Both the position numbers and the translations under genes were made by a program. DNA of 64,000 nucleotides, taken from NCBI GenBank assembly GCA_963920765.1, contig OY987246.1, positions 18,100,868 through 18,164,867 of the forward strand, written 5' to 3'. Position 1 is the first letter of the stretch. Each line of letters starts with the position of its first letter. A model generated the notes under the pieces. That model had not been told where the DNA came from. It ran no database searches and saw only the letters and a program-made list of their open reading frames with translations. This document shows, piece by piece, positions 12,179-23,245 of the stretch. This DNA comes from Ulota crispa. Lineage: Eukaryota; Streptophyta; Bryopsida; Orthotrichales; Orthotrichaceae.

Positions 12179-12786
12179 ACCAAACTTTCAAAAGTCCATA
12201 ATTGGAGTAGTAATTTAAAGCTATAAGATTTTTGAGTAAGTGCCTCAATGCCTTTGCATAAAGAATTAAAGTTTTTTTTGCACAACACCATCTTGAGCTC
12301 TAGATTGAAAGCTCCGCATGTATTGCAATTATTATTGCAATTCAACCATGCATTTTATAATTTTGAGTTCAACTTTCTATATAGAAAAAATAGCTCTACC
12401 GCAAGAGGTTTTAATCCTTCTAACTTTGGCTTATTTTCTTGGGGAGTCATAATACTCTCTTATGTTTGGTAACCACATGCAATTAAGGGGTATTATATGA
12501 GGGTTTATGTCTTCTTATAGGTTTTTTTTCTCTCACTATTTTTAAATAAAAAGTTACTTTGATGTATTTTTTTAGCACCTTATGCTTATTTCTAAATGGT
12601 TTGAGGGACAATTTATTGGCACCCTATTATTTTACAAACTACAAAGTAGAGGATACTAAACAAATTACTATGGCCTTCTAAATCTATGTAACATACATTT
12701 TCTAACATTTATACTATAATTGCATTAAACTTATAATACAAATTCCATAGTATCAAAAGGGTCAATCAATACACAATAACTGATAA
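12179..12786. other. Gene-free spacer
   Basis: A+T-rich with no gene or bounded repeat recognised. Confidence 0.5.
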
Positions 12787-13363
12787 GGAATTGCTAACAC
12801 GACACCCTAAATTGCTAACTAGACACCCCTTGTGAGCATGAAGTGTGATATTTTAAGCTGATTTTTTAATTTGGATCAAAAGATTTGTCTCACCTTTATC
12901 ATTCTAAGGCTGTACTCAAAAATAAAAGGGTAGGCTTAAATTTGAAACTAAAAATATAGGACTTTTGAGTTACTTAAAGCAAAAATACATCAAAAATTAG
13001 TATTGGTGCAAAATATTTCAACAAATAAATTTATTTGTCTTGTTCTCTTTCAAGGAGGTGATAATGCCATGATTGAATGAATGATGGACCATGGTCAAAT
13101 CTACAAAAAGTTGACAAAGATTGTGACCTAACCTACAATATATTGTAGGTTAGGGCACAATCTTTGTCAACTTCTTGTAAATTCGACCATGGTTTCCTTG
13201 TGGTGTCACTTGAACAAATCAAAAATAGCACTAAATTATCAAATTTCATGCTCACAGGGGATATCGCATTAGCAATTTAGGGTGTTGCGTTAGCAATTTA
13301 GGGTGTTGCATTAGCAATTAAGGGTGTTACGTTAGCAATTAAGGGTGTTGAGTTAGCAATTCC
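12787..13363. mobile_element. TIR element with 21-bp sub-terminal repeats
   Basis: The outer ends are GGAATTGCTAAC (left) and GTTAGCAATTCC-like (right). The right side carries about five tandem 21-bp units of the type TTAGCAATTTAGGGTGTTGC (13266-13363). The left side carries two inverted units (CACCCTAAATTGCTAAC). Multiple sub-terminal motifs of this sort usually act as transposase binding sites. A separate perfect hairpin sits inside at 13089-13193. No transposase frame is present. Confidence 0.65.
13089..13193. repeat. 105-bp palindrome nested in a TIR element
   Basis: The left arm begins ACCATGGTCAAATCTACA. The reverse complement of the right arm begins ACCATGGTCGAATTTACA. The arms of about 52 bp meet at a central TATATA-like core (CTACAATATATTGTAG) with no loop. 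It looks like an independent foldback insertion. Confidence 0.75.
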
Positions 13364-14432
13364 CTAGTCAATATCATGAAAATACCAATAGAATTAGCAA
13401 AATGCATAAACACATATAGAAAAGCATGTACACAATCTAAAAAGAGGGATAAATGAGGACCATGATGAAGGATTCCATATTTACACAATGAACATATGAA
13501 AGACATTGAAACCTAAAAGCATTCAAAGTGCAAGAAAAAAATATGAATTCAAAATGCAGTAAAGAATACCCAAATTCAAACAAACAACAAACTAAACGGT
13601 TGTACACATTGTTTCTTGAATTTTGGAATCCTATGCTCGTTCACAAAGTTAGTACACTCTTGCTCCCCTATCCAACTATTACCAAACACATTTCCCTCCA
13701 TAGATTCAAAAGTTGGACAGAAAGTTCAAAATCCTTCATCCAAACTGGTCAGACCATAATGATCTCCTCTAATGCTTTGGTAGATTTTGAGACAATCTAC
13801 TTTTCAAAAACTACCAAAATGAATACTTTTCCTCAACATATGTTTGGCCAATGTAGCAACAGCAACAACACAGAACATCCTTATACAAACATCCCAAGTC
13901 TTTGCATCATGCAAGTTAATGCCATTTTTCTAGGTTCAACCACTCAATATCAAAAATATTACATGTCAAGGCACATCATTTTCTTTAAGAAAAAAACTTG
14001 AAAATCGATGACTTAGCCATGATAGCAAACACTACCAACACACAATCCAACCTAAGCAATCTGAAGCAAAGCCTTCACTTCAAAGACACAATTGAGCAAA
14101 TCGAAGAGGCAACGGAGAGACACATCTACCAGGAAAGGAAACAAACACCAGCACAAAGAACCTCACATTTGAATAGAGAACACAAAAATTCCAATAGATT
14201 CAACAAGACAATACTCCAGTGAACTCAACCACAGTAGCGCTTGGAATATTCAAATCAGAATCGGCCACAAGGAATCCATTCGACAGAAAATTGCTAAGAT
14301 CACATTGAAGCAAACAAACAATCAATCCTTCGCATACTAAAACTGCCTACATTCTACATTGTTGCATCAATCTAGTAAAATGCTCTGCTAAGCTATCTCT
14401 GCAGTACCGAAACAATTGTTTCGTTTTCTCTC
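13364..14432. other. Gene-free spacer downstream of XTH
   Basis: The plus strand has open frames of 157 and 74 codons (13528-14222). They show no recognisable domain, have no clear ATG context, and are A/N/K/S/T-rich as expected of A+T-rich DNA. I do not call a gene. Confidence 0.45.
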
Positions 14433-15040
14433 AAAGGAACTAAAAAATATATAATGACACGTGCTGTATGCAAAAAGGGCCTGTTCCTCATAGCTTGTCA
14501 TTGAAAAGGAGAGAAGTGTAAAGCTCCCAAGAAATTCAAGGCGCACTCCAAAGGAACTCACACCATATTAGGTAAATTGGGAAAAACGATACATACTGGG
14601 ACTTTCACTATTTCTACCATGATGTATATATTAGCATATTACAAAAAGTCGAGCGTGCATTTTCTTGTACAATAGTGAAGTCTCAGTGATTGCCTCCAAG
14701 AACTTTGATAATTACAACTTCTAAGCAATAGCTATGCCTACATTTACTGATGTAAGAATAAGGTGGAGTACAAAATGGTCCCTCCGTTTTTCCCAATTTA
14801 CCTAATATAGTTTTAACTATAAAAAATTAATGACGCTGTATGCAAAAGGACCTGTTTTCTCAAAGTTTGTCATCGAAAGGGGGAGAGAAGTGCAAAGCTC
14901 TCAAGACATTCAAGGCACACTCCAAAGGAACTAAAAAAGATTTAATGACACTTGCTGTACGCAAAAAGGACCTGTTCCTCAAAGCTTGTCATCGAAAGGG
15001 GAGAGAAGTGCAAAGCTCACAAGACATTCAAGGAGCACTC
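14433..15040 (-). repeat. Triplicated 3' end of XTH (three ~117-bp direct copies)
   Basis: Three head-to-tail copies lie at 14433-14550, at 14551-14561 plus 14811-14923, and at 14924-15040. Each contains AAAGGAACTAAAAAA, GCAAAAAGGACCTG, GTCATCGAAAGG and GACATTCAAGG with a few differences. The copy nearest the gene overlaps the last codons and stop codon of XTH (15017). The duplicated unit is therefore the C-terminal codons plus the 3' untranslated region. The middle copy is interrupted by a TIR element at 14562-14810. Confidence 0.8.
14562..14810. mobile_element. TIR element, family P (TTAGGTAAATTGGG), 249 bp
   Basis: The left end contains ATTAGGTAAATTGGGAAAAA. The right end, reverse-complemented, contains ATTAGGTAAATTGGGAAAAA, a perfect 20-bp match. 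It interrupts the middle copy of the XTH 3'-end triplication, so it arrived after the duplication or split a pre-existing copy. Relatives are at 41955-42191 and 63785 to the window end. Confidence 0.75.
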
Positions 15041-16642
15041 TGCCGGTGGGGTGGGGTTGCGGCCCTTGTCAGTGCAGTAATTGTACACGAGGTAGTTTTT
15101 GCGGACCCAGTTGAGGCGGTCGACGTCGTTGAAGGACAGAGTCTGGTACGCCGACTGCTCCCACCAGTTATTCTGAGCGGCAATGCAAGGGGCGGTGTTG
15201 CCGTTGGACACCAGGCACGCATCCACGCTGAACTTCTCGTAGGTGGCGATGAAAGGAGCGTGCGTCCAGTTGAGCTTCACCCACCCGTCGTTGGTGGCCC
15301 AGTCCTCGCCGTTCCAGATGGTGCTGTAAACGCCCACGGGTTGCGTGTCCGGGTAGGCCATGCCCAGCGCTTGCTTGTTGTTCTTAAACACTCGGATGGG
15401 CGTGCTGTCCACGTAAAACACTATCTGTCTCTTGTTCCACAGCACCGAATACTCGTGGAAGTCTGCCGTGGGGTCAAACCAGAGGTAAATCCTTTGCTCC
15501 CGCTCGCCCTTCCCTCCTGCACAATCACACCACTTCTTTTCAGACACAGATTTCTACCAAGTCTTATGCACAATCACTTCTTTTCAGACACGGAATTTTA
15601 CCAAGTCTTATGCACAATCACTTTTTTTTCAGACACAGAATTTTACCAAGTCCTAAGGTAGCAACACCCATAAGCGTGAAACTAAGGATTTTGGAGTAGG
15701 AAAAATCGGGTTTGATGAAATTTGAAAAAAAATATTGTTTAAGTAGGGAAGAGGAAAAATAAAAAATATTGGCATCAATTTAAAAATTTCCAATTGCAAG
15801 CATTTGTTCACAAAGATTTTCCAAAGTCCAAAATCACTGAAAATGTATAGTCGTGTGTAGGAAATGCTAAAAAAAAGACGCTTAGTGAAGTCTTTAGTGT
15901 GCTCATACGCTCATAATGCTAACTTGAGAAGTTCTTAAATAGTGAGATGGGGCACTCAAAACCGTCATGCCAGTCACCTAAAACCATCACTTTATCACCC
16001 AAAACCATCACTTTGTCACCCAAAACCAATATTTTTTGAATATGTCCGTCACTGACAGAGTACGTAATGCCGATGGGGACACTCATGGACGGAGAGGGGT
16101 GTCGCTACCTTATGTCTAGTTACAAGACATTGTGAAAGATTTCAAACACAAAGCGCCAGAGAAGTGCTGTAACAAGAGATCAGGGAATAAAAAGAGAAGA
16201 AAAAGGATGTAGCACCTGCAAAGATGTTGGTCTGGAGGATGTAAGGCTGGCCAGACACGTTGCCGAGGAACTCGAAATCCATTTCGTCGTGATTCGCAGT
16301 TTCGGAGGACATGTAATAAGCAGTCACGGTGCCAGCGGAGTTGCCCGGCACCAGCTTCATCCGCATCCCGATCTTCCCGAACAAGTATTTGTGCTTGGAA
16401 CCGAATCCAGCAGCGGAGTATTCGTCCAGGATCAGCTCCACCTGCTGGCCAGTGTTCAGAACTTGAAAATGCTTGCTGTCGGATGCACTGGCGTAGTTCT
16501 CCAGGAACGATGTGGGGTGATTAATGTCGAAGTCTGCGTCTTGAGCGAGCACCAAACTCTGAATGTTCATCACCAGGAATGCTATGCACAAGGTTAGCCA
16601 GCAGCAGCCCTGAAAGCCTTCAAACTTCATGGTGGTTGCCAT
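15017..16642 (-). CDS. XTH: Xyloglucan endotransglucosylase/hydrolase (XTH)
   Basis: Secreted GH16 enzyme that cuts and rejoins xyloglucan in the cell wall. There are two exons: 16642-16216 and 15516-15017 (308 aa). The donor is GCAG|GTGCTA and the acceptor TGTGCAG|GA, with phase 1 preserved ([11 protein letters not shown]). The first ATG is chosen at 16642. Residues about 12-33 form a hydrophobic signal peptide ending LVLAQ. The active site [10 protein letters not shown] is at 118-127 (nucleophile E120, D122, acid/base E124), followed at once by the N-glycosylation sequon N128-V-S usual in XTHs. Exon 2 holds [15 protein letters not shown] sugar-binding strands, [14 protein letters not shown] and the cysteine-bearing C-terminal XET domain ending [14 protein letters not shown]. 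Length is normal for the family. Met replaces the commoner Ile in the catalytic motif. The intron (15517-16215) is mostly a TIR element, and the 3' end is triplicated downstream. Transferase versus hydrolase activity cannot be told from sequence. Confidence 0.96.
15654..16112. mobile_element. TIR element, family E, inside the XTH intron
   Basis: 459 bp. The left end is TAAGGTAGCAACACCCATAA. The right end, reverse-complemented, is TAAGGTAGCGACACCCCTCT. The edges fit a TA target. It makes up about two thirds of the 699-nt XTH intron. Its length equals that of the copy at 57406-57864, which also sits in an intron. Confidence 0.7.
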
Positions 16643-16797
16643 AGTTGTGAATAAGAGTCACAAAAGGGTTGTGAACTCTGAGGAGCATAAACCCTGTGTC
16701 GAGGTTTAAGGACTTTGTGCGCCAGAGGGCCAGACTCGTTCTGAGCAAACGGGGTTGCTCAAAGAATTGGAGCGACAAAGAAACCTCGGCTCCATGG

Positions 16798-16806
16798 CTA
16801 TATATC
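16798..16806 (-). promoter_or_regulatory. Probable TATA box of XTH
   Basis: On the minus strand the sequence reads GGATATATAG, about 155 bp upstream of the XTH ATG. This leaves room for a leader of roughly 120-130 nt. Position and sequence fit a plant TATA box; no start site can be proved. Confidence 0.5.
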
Positions 16807-18759
16807 CACCCTCTTACTGTCCAACTGGCAAGGACGGTAATGTCCATGAACTTTTCCTCATTGTGCATGACAAGGCAAGTTGCACATCAGGACCAGCCTG
16901 GACCTCAGACTCACAGTACAACATGAGCCGAAGCTACGTCAAAGCGAGAGGTGTACTAAACTGTTCACGCAGGTCAAAGTAGTAGAATTACCTCATTAAG
17001 CCAACTCACCAAGCAAATGCCGCTACCGCTAATTAGCAAAAATCTAAACTTCAAGTCAGGATGGACAACTAACCTGACGTTTGCGGATTTAAAAAAAACG
17101 ATTACGTCTGCAGTGTTTCAACTTCTAGTCACAAGAGGAACAAAAATCTCGGATCTTCTTTCACGTTCATTCAATCCAATTCCTAGTTCACAGGCAAAAG
17201 ATCAGGTGAGGAAGTAGCTGTAAGAGGGTTCGTTTCTCATTACCTACATGATTTCGATTTCGGTTAACATAGTTGAACTTTTCCTTAGTATGTCAGAAAC
17301 TGCATCAGATCGTACTTTGGTTGGTTGGTCCGCTCTGTTGCCAGATTGGCGGCGTCCTTTCGCTACAGCGCGCCTCTGGTTGGATACTGCCTAGAGGCAA
17401 TTCTCAGGAGTGAAACATGTGAAGTTCTGTTAGTAAAAAACAACTCTTAAAACTTTCAATTATAGGGAGGCTTTGGGTCCTGCTTCACCCGGTCTCTAAA
17501 ATAGCCATTTTGTACACGGAAGGAACGAGTGCAAAGAAGATGCAGCTAGCGATCTTCTCGACCGTCATAATCACTATTATCGTAATGTACCAAGGTTGCA
17601 GGCAGATGGTGTGTAGTAGGTCACAGAACATCATGGAGTAGGTGCATCCAAAAAAGAATGGTACTCAAGGCTTGAGGGATTGTCTGTACTCTTCCACCCT
17701 GGCAGATTGGTACAGCAAATGGCCCACTTGTAAGTGGATGGTGGCCGGACAAGCATGAAACCTATGAAACAGAGATAAACAAGTAAGACCACACAGGTGC
17801 AATTTGGAATTTTAGTCAGAGCTACAGAGTAGAGTAGCTAGCACCATGAACTAGATTGTTTAATCAGGGTGCAGTTGGTTACCTCTAGGTCATATGAAGC
17901 CCCACTTGAAACTCATTGAGCTTAAAAAAATTCCCCTTTCCTCTTCCAAACAACAAGCTCCCTATCAAACAGCAGAAGACATGTCAGTGCACCTCAACTG
18001 CTACGTTGCAATGTCTGTCACGTCAAAATTTAGGACATGAAGATTAAAACTCATTTAACGTATACCACATGCCCTTCTCAATCTCTACCATAGACATGGC
18101 CAAGCTCTCGAGGAACTCAATTCCATGAACAATGCCTGTCATTGCAGAAAAGGATTGAGCAAACCGTATGTACACGATGGATGCAGTCCAGGGTTTTCTT
18201 CCATAGCAGTTAAACCTCAGAACCTAAAAACAACAATAAGAGAAAGCACACGTTAAAGGTAACGAGATTCTATCCCGACCATCTTGACTACAAAGGTAAC
18301 TAAGTGCCCACAAAAACACTCAATCCTAGACAGCATGAGAAATGAAGGCAGAAACATAGTCACCAGCTCATATCAAATAAAATGGGATGATCTTCCGACT
18401 CCAAACCAATCAAAGATAAGGAAAACACGCATTTCTAACCATATCAACATTCACGATAAGAATCGAAATAGTGAACGTTACAGAACATGATTCAACTATC
18501 AGATCACATTGAAGTTTTGCAATCCTTTCAAAGTCAACCCATTTACAGAAAGGTCCAAGTGACAACCATGTATGTTTTGTCATTGCTACGATACAATATA
18601 TTACAGACGTACTTCTAATTGTTGGACCTAACCCGTTCTATGTTTCAAAAAGTATAAGCAGGCATCAGTGCATTATCACAAGACCGGGCCCAGGAAAAAC
18701 GGCCTGACAGACTAGAACCAAGCGAACGTTGAGATGCACAGCTAGTTGAGTTGCCTGCA
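16807..18759. other. Intergenic region between XTH and the AAGAB-like gene
   Basis: Contains the distal XTH promoter and the 3' flank of the AAGAB-like gene (both on the minus strand). No further gene, RNA or bounded repeat is recognised. Confidence 0.55.
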
Positions 18760-21700
18760 TTACTCGTCGTCTACTTCACCGTCGTCTAAGAACATGCTAG
18801 CCATGCGCATAGCCAACTGAGCAGCCATCTCTCTTCTTTGCCCGTCAGACATGTTACGCATATTCTCTCGCATGCTAGCCATCTCATGCATCATTTTCTC
18901 CAGCTCCTCCGCGCCAGGCTCTTTGTTGTTCTCTGGTACTGCTCTCTCAGTCACCTCAGAATCAAGGGTATGAATTGTCTCTGTAATACGAGCAGAAGTA
19001 GTAGTAGAGGTCTCTAGGTGCTCCGCTCCTTCTGAATGTTCCACAACAACAATCTGATCTCCATTGTCTTGCGCTGTGGAGACAATATGAGAGAATGTGG
19101 TTGCTGATGAAGAAGCATCTGCGGACTTGATGTCTTCGTGATCACCAAACACATCTGTTTTTGCAGGCTCTATGGTATTATCCGTCTTGTATTCCCCATT
19201 AGAAGGGACCACATCCAGTGGCTGAGACTCGGCACCTCTGAAGCTCCACATGTCCTCATTTCCATCCCACGGTTCTGTGGATGCATTGGACAAGACCTCA
19301 TACTCGATTAGGAAGTCTTCCTCGTCATCGCTTGAAAACTCTTCATCTGAGGAGTTAATTGAAAACAAAAGAACAAGAATTTGGTCCATCAGTCAGTGAT
19401 GAGCAAGTCTGGAGATTTCAAGACCGTATCGAGTTACAAAGAAAATAGAAATATGAAAATAAGTATCAACCTCAAACTACAAACTTGACAGCCACTGAGA
19501 ATGCAAAACCGACAATGAGCAAGCAAACCCGCGTTTAGCACCTTCGTCATCTTCTTTCGAATCTGGCTGATTCACATTTGTCAGCTTCGATGTGGATTTC
19601 ATGACCAGACCAGGCCACATGTGCGCAGATAGTGCATCAAGAATTCGCGGCACTCCTTGCAAGTCCCCATCAATAGACATGCCTGTATCAGGAAAACGTG
19701 CTAAATAAGTTGTCTTACTGATTCAGTTACCCTGGATAGAAGTAAGTAATTCGATTTCAATAGAAACATAAAATTTGCAATTATTTTCCTATCCTTCGAG
19801 GAAAAAATACTGTGAGCTTACATTTATCGAAAGACTCGTTGACTGCACATGCCTCGATATACTCAATCCCCTGTTCGGTGCACCATTCTATGCATGCACG
19901 CCGCCTAAGCTCTGGGTCGTCATCTTCCTCTTGGGCCAAAAGGCCACTCCCTTCTGCTCGGTCAATGCCGAAGTCCGTAAACTCAGGATGAGGATCACTG
20001 GACGATTCTCCACGTTTCATCAATCGCCTTCGGTATTCTATGTGCCCAAAATGTGAAGGCAATCGATCAGCCTTGTTTCCAACACATATTTGTACTTCGT
20101 AGGGTGTCAAATCTGAAGCTTTCACCCACTGCTGCAAACTCTCGAATGTTGTTGGCTGCCAATCCATTATTAAAAAAATGCTATCAGAGTTATTACTGTA
20201 GGAGCTCAGAGATTCCATGCAGAAAATACTTGGCTGCTTCAGCAACTTCGAGCTCACGATAAACTTCAAGTAAGTAAAAATTAGAAGGTGTCAGAAAATA
20301 TAACAGACCATCAATTCCAACAAGCATAAGTACACAGCTTCTTCGGCAGAAAGTCACCCATTAACAATGCAAGTGTCATCTAACTACTGAGATTCGAGAT
20401 CCTGCTATGTTCAATCACAGCCAAAGATGCTTCCATGAGATACATCGTATACGCAAGGTGATTGGGACCCTACTTCTTAAAACTTCAAATAATTCGAAAC
20501 GTATTCATTTGGCATCCCATCAACACATATCACTATGTTGGAATTCATTCAAAAATTGGGACAAGACCTACTCCAAATTCATTCCAGACAATAGAGTTAC
20601 TGAAAACAGCTGAAAGCCTCGGGAATGGATTCAAACAAATTCACAAAAGAGCACTGGATTATCAATACAAACAATTAACAATGCTCCACAACCAGCAGTT
20701 AACCGTTACAAAAGAAAGAACAAGGCCACTGTTGGATATCGACAAATGAAATGGCGAAAAAGCTCTTCTTACAACGCTGAGGTCAAACACCATGAGAAGA
20801 GCTTCACAATGCTCCAGCATCGGAGGGGATCCGTTGTCCAACGCATCCAAGGACACAGTCCAAATGCATACATCTGCCGTGTAATACTTAGTATCGATTG
20901 TCCAGCTGCAAATCAGAAACCATAACAACAAGTACTCAGTACTCAAGATTAATAACCTTTTCTCCAATTCTATATCCAGCGCTACACGCTAAAATTAGTA
21001 GCCACTAAGGCAGGGACACTAAAATCGCTACGTCCTAAAAATAATACTTCTCAGTTGCCCAGCTGGTGTACGTCCCCTTAATTAATATATGCCAAGATCT
21101 TCCTTTACATTCAACAACAAGAAGAAATCAAAAAATTGTCCAGTCTCTAGAAATTATATCTATCCTCAACAGCAAATACAGCATCCCTACCTTTTCAATA
21201 AGATACAAAATCCCCTCAGTACAAAATCAGGAATGAATTAGTACGGTGCGCCCGATTAAAACTCCTCCAAACTTCTCAACAAAAGAAAAGAACATCGGAA
21301 TCATGCAATCTACTTACCCGTGACAAGTCGAATCGGAAGCCGAGGAATCCTTTGAGAGTTCTTCTTTTGTTATCAACCCTGTCAAAACAGAAAAACAACA
21401 TTATATTTACAGGATATTGATTTTACAGAACAGAGATATCCTAATCACTGCACACATAGCCACCAAAAACCGATCTAGCAGACAGCCTCTTCAAAACAAA
21501 TATACAGTATCCGATTTCTTAAGAATTAACAAAAGTTTGACAATTGTTTGACAATAGTTAGGCAATAGTTTGGCAATAGTTTGGCAATAGTTTGAAAATA
21601 GTTTGACGATAGTTTGGCAATAGTTTGGCTATAGTTTGGCAATAGTTTGGCAATAGTTTGACGATAGTTTGGCAATAGTTTAACAATCGTTTAGCAATCG

Positions 21701-21995
21701 TTTGGCAATAGTTTGACAACAGCTTGACAATAGTTTGACGACAGTTCGCCAATAGTTTGACAATAGTTTGACAATAGTTAGGCAGTAGTTTGGCAATAGT
21801 TTGGCGATAGTCTGACAATAACTTAGTTTGACGATAGTTTGGCAATAGATTTGAGAAATGTTGGAGATTTGACGTACGTTTCAGGAGTGAGTGTTTGCCA
21901 ACATTGCGCGGGCCGACGATCGCAATACTCGGTCGGGCTGAAACTGCAGAAGCACTCTCGTCCGCAACAACAGCAGCGGGCACCTGCATCCCCAT
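18760..21995 (-). CDS. AAGAB: p34/AAGAB-like GTPase-fold adaptor-binding protein
   Basis: A 457-aa protein of the alpha/gamma-adaptin-binding p34 family, which in animals chaperones AP-1/AP-2 assembly for clathrin trafficking. A plant member is annotated as a GTP-binding protein. Six exons: 21995-21878, 21378-21318, 20905-20773, 20155-19822, 19682-19542, 19346-18760. All are GT-AG and all phases close. The first in-frame ATG after an upstream stop (22083-22085) is at 21995. A P-loop-like GPRNVGKHS is at 28-36 (GKxS rather than GK[ST]). GWTIDTKYYTADV follows, and GNKAD (131-134 NKAD, the G4 guanine motif) precedes YRRRLMKRGES and the family hallmark FIEACA-type IEYIEACAVNESFDKC. SIDGDLQGVPRILDALSAHMWPG is also typical. 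After an acidic linker (DEEFSSDDEED...), the C-terminal helix EELEKMMHEMASMRENMRNM...AAQLAMRMASMF resembles the p34 dimerisation helix. Intron 1 contains an 11-bp minisatellite. Confidence 0.94.
21537..21852. repeat. 11-bp minisatellite in intron 1 of the AAGAB-like gene
   Basis: About 28 tandem copies of an 11-bp unit (TTTGGCAATAG and variants TTTGACAATAG, TTTGACGATAG), broken once near 21822 (ATAACTTAG). It lies wholly inside intron 1 (21379-21877). Because 11 is not a multiple of 3, three units make an 11-codon period. On the minus strand the frame that continues from exon 1 is open through the whole array. Confidence 0.9.
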
Positions 21996-22249
21996 TGGCC
22001 TCCTTGTTGCTGCCTCCGGCAAGCCAGCGAAACAAACACAAAGCTTGTTGATAGACCTTCCCTCACTACTACTGCTGCAAATTCACGTACAAACTCGGGA
22101 GAAAAGCTGTGATTGATCGGCAACAACAGAAGCTGGAAGCGCCCGTGAAACCCTAAAAAACGAGACAACACGCAAAAGCCCTTTCTCGATTCTGCACGTC
22201 AAATCTTGGCGCTGGAGAGACGGACGAGAAAAGCAAGCTCTTTCTTGTA

Positions 22250-22303
22250 CGGGCTGCCCGCTTTTCCATCCGGGCTGCCCGCTTTTCCATCCGGGCTGCC
22301 CGT
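22250..22303. repeat. 21-bp triple tandem repeat upstream of the AAGAB-like gene
   Basis: CGGGCTGCCCGCTTTTCCAT(C) occurs twice in full and once in part. Each unit holds a small palindrome GGGCTGCCC/GGGCAGCCC. It lies 255-310 bp upstream of the start codon, in the likely promoter or leader. Confidence 0.75.
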
Positions 22304-22335
22304 GAAATCTCACAGAGACTTGTCACTCCTACACT

Positions 22336-23245
22336 GAATATTGAATATTGCGTTTAGGTTGCCCCAAACTAATTTCTTGACATATTACACTATATACATA
22401 TATGAATTGCTGCTATAGTAATTTTCAACAGTAATTAATTACTACAATAAATAGTTTTTAAAGGTCCTGGCAGCAACACTCATGCTGCAAAAAAACAAAT
22501 TAGTTGCATCTATGTTATAAACCATGTGAAATTATAGAATCTAAAAAGTTGCATGAGTCTCCAAGTGGCCAAACGATGCATCATGAGGTAACTTTTTGTA
22601 AGGCAACCTAATTATCAAGGTAGCCTAAATGCAGTATTCAATGCTAAATACATTGAATACTCCATTTAGGTTGGCTTGACAATTAGGTTGCTTTACCTTG
22701 GAAAGATATCTCATGATTCATTGTTTGGCTACTTGGAGGAACATGCGGCTGTCTAGATTTTAGAATTTCACATGGTTTACGGCATGGATGCTACTCATTT
22801 GTTTTTTTGCAGCATCATTGTTGTTGCCAAGACCTTTAAAATTTGTTTATGCAATAATTATTTATGACACTAATAAAAAAACAATAAGTATTTATATAGA
22901 GTAAAATGTCAACAAATTAGTCTAGGGCAGCCTAATCGCAATATTCAATGTAGTGCATTTAGGTTGCAACAATTAGATTGCACTAATTTGGAAAGTAATC
23001 CCATAACTCATTGCTTGGCTACTTGGAGGTGCATGCAACATTATATACCAAGATTTCACACAGTTTACAATTTCAATGTCCATGTCAAAAAATGACACTC
23101 AACTTAGTTTTTGTTGCCAAGCCCTTTGAATATTTTTCATTGCATTAATTAGTATACTATCAACAAGTATATATCTATGTAGTAAAAATGTTTAGAAATT
23201 AGTGTGGAGCAATCTACATGCACTACTTAATGTAAGCAAACCCTC
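22336..23245. repeat. Three-armed fold-back repeat
   Basis: Arm 1 (about 22336-22640) and arm 2 (about 22655-22949) are inverted copies meeting near ATTCAATGCTAAATACATTGAAT. A third arm (about 22950-23245) repeats arm 2 in direct order (TTTGGCTACTTGGAGG near 22725 and CTTGGCTACTTGGAGG near 23014; TTGTTGCCAAGACC near 22821 and TTGTTGCCAAGCCC near 23119). The arms are diverged, so the element is old. No coding capacity is seen. Confidence 0.7.

Noticed and set aside
13528..14222. Plus-strand frames of 157 and 74 codons
   Set aside because: No recognisable domain, Asn/Lys/Ser/Thr-rich as expected from A+T-rich DNA, no splice structure, and the first lacks an ATG at its stated start.
14840..15661. 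Plus-strand open frame of 273 codons
   Set aside because: It is antisense to XTH exon 2 and its duplicated 3' end. The minus-strand frame has unambiguous XTH sequence and splice sites.
21537..21852. CRISPR-like array
   Set aside because: 11-bp head-to-tail units with no spacers; it is a minisatellite in a eukaryotic intron.
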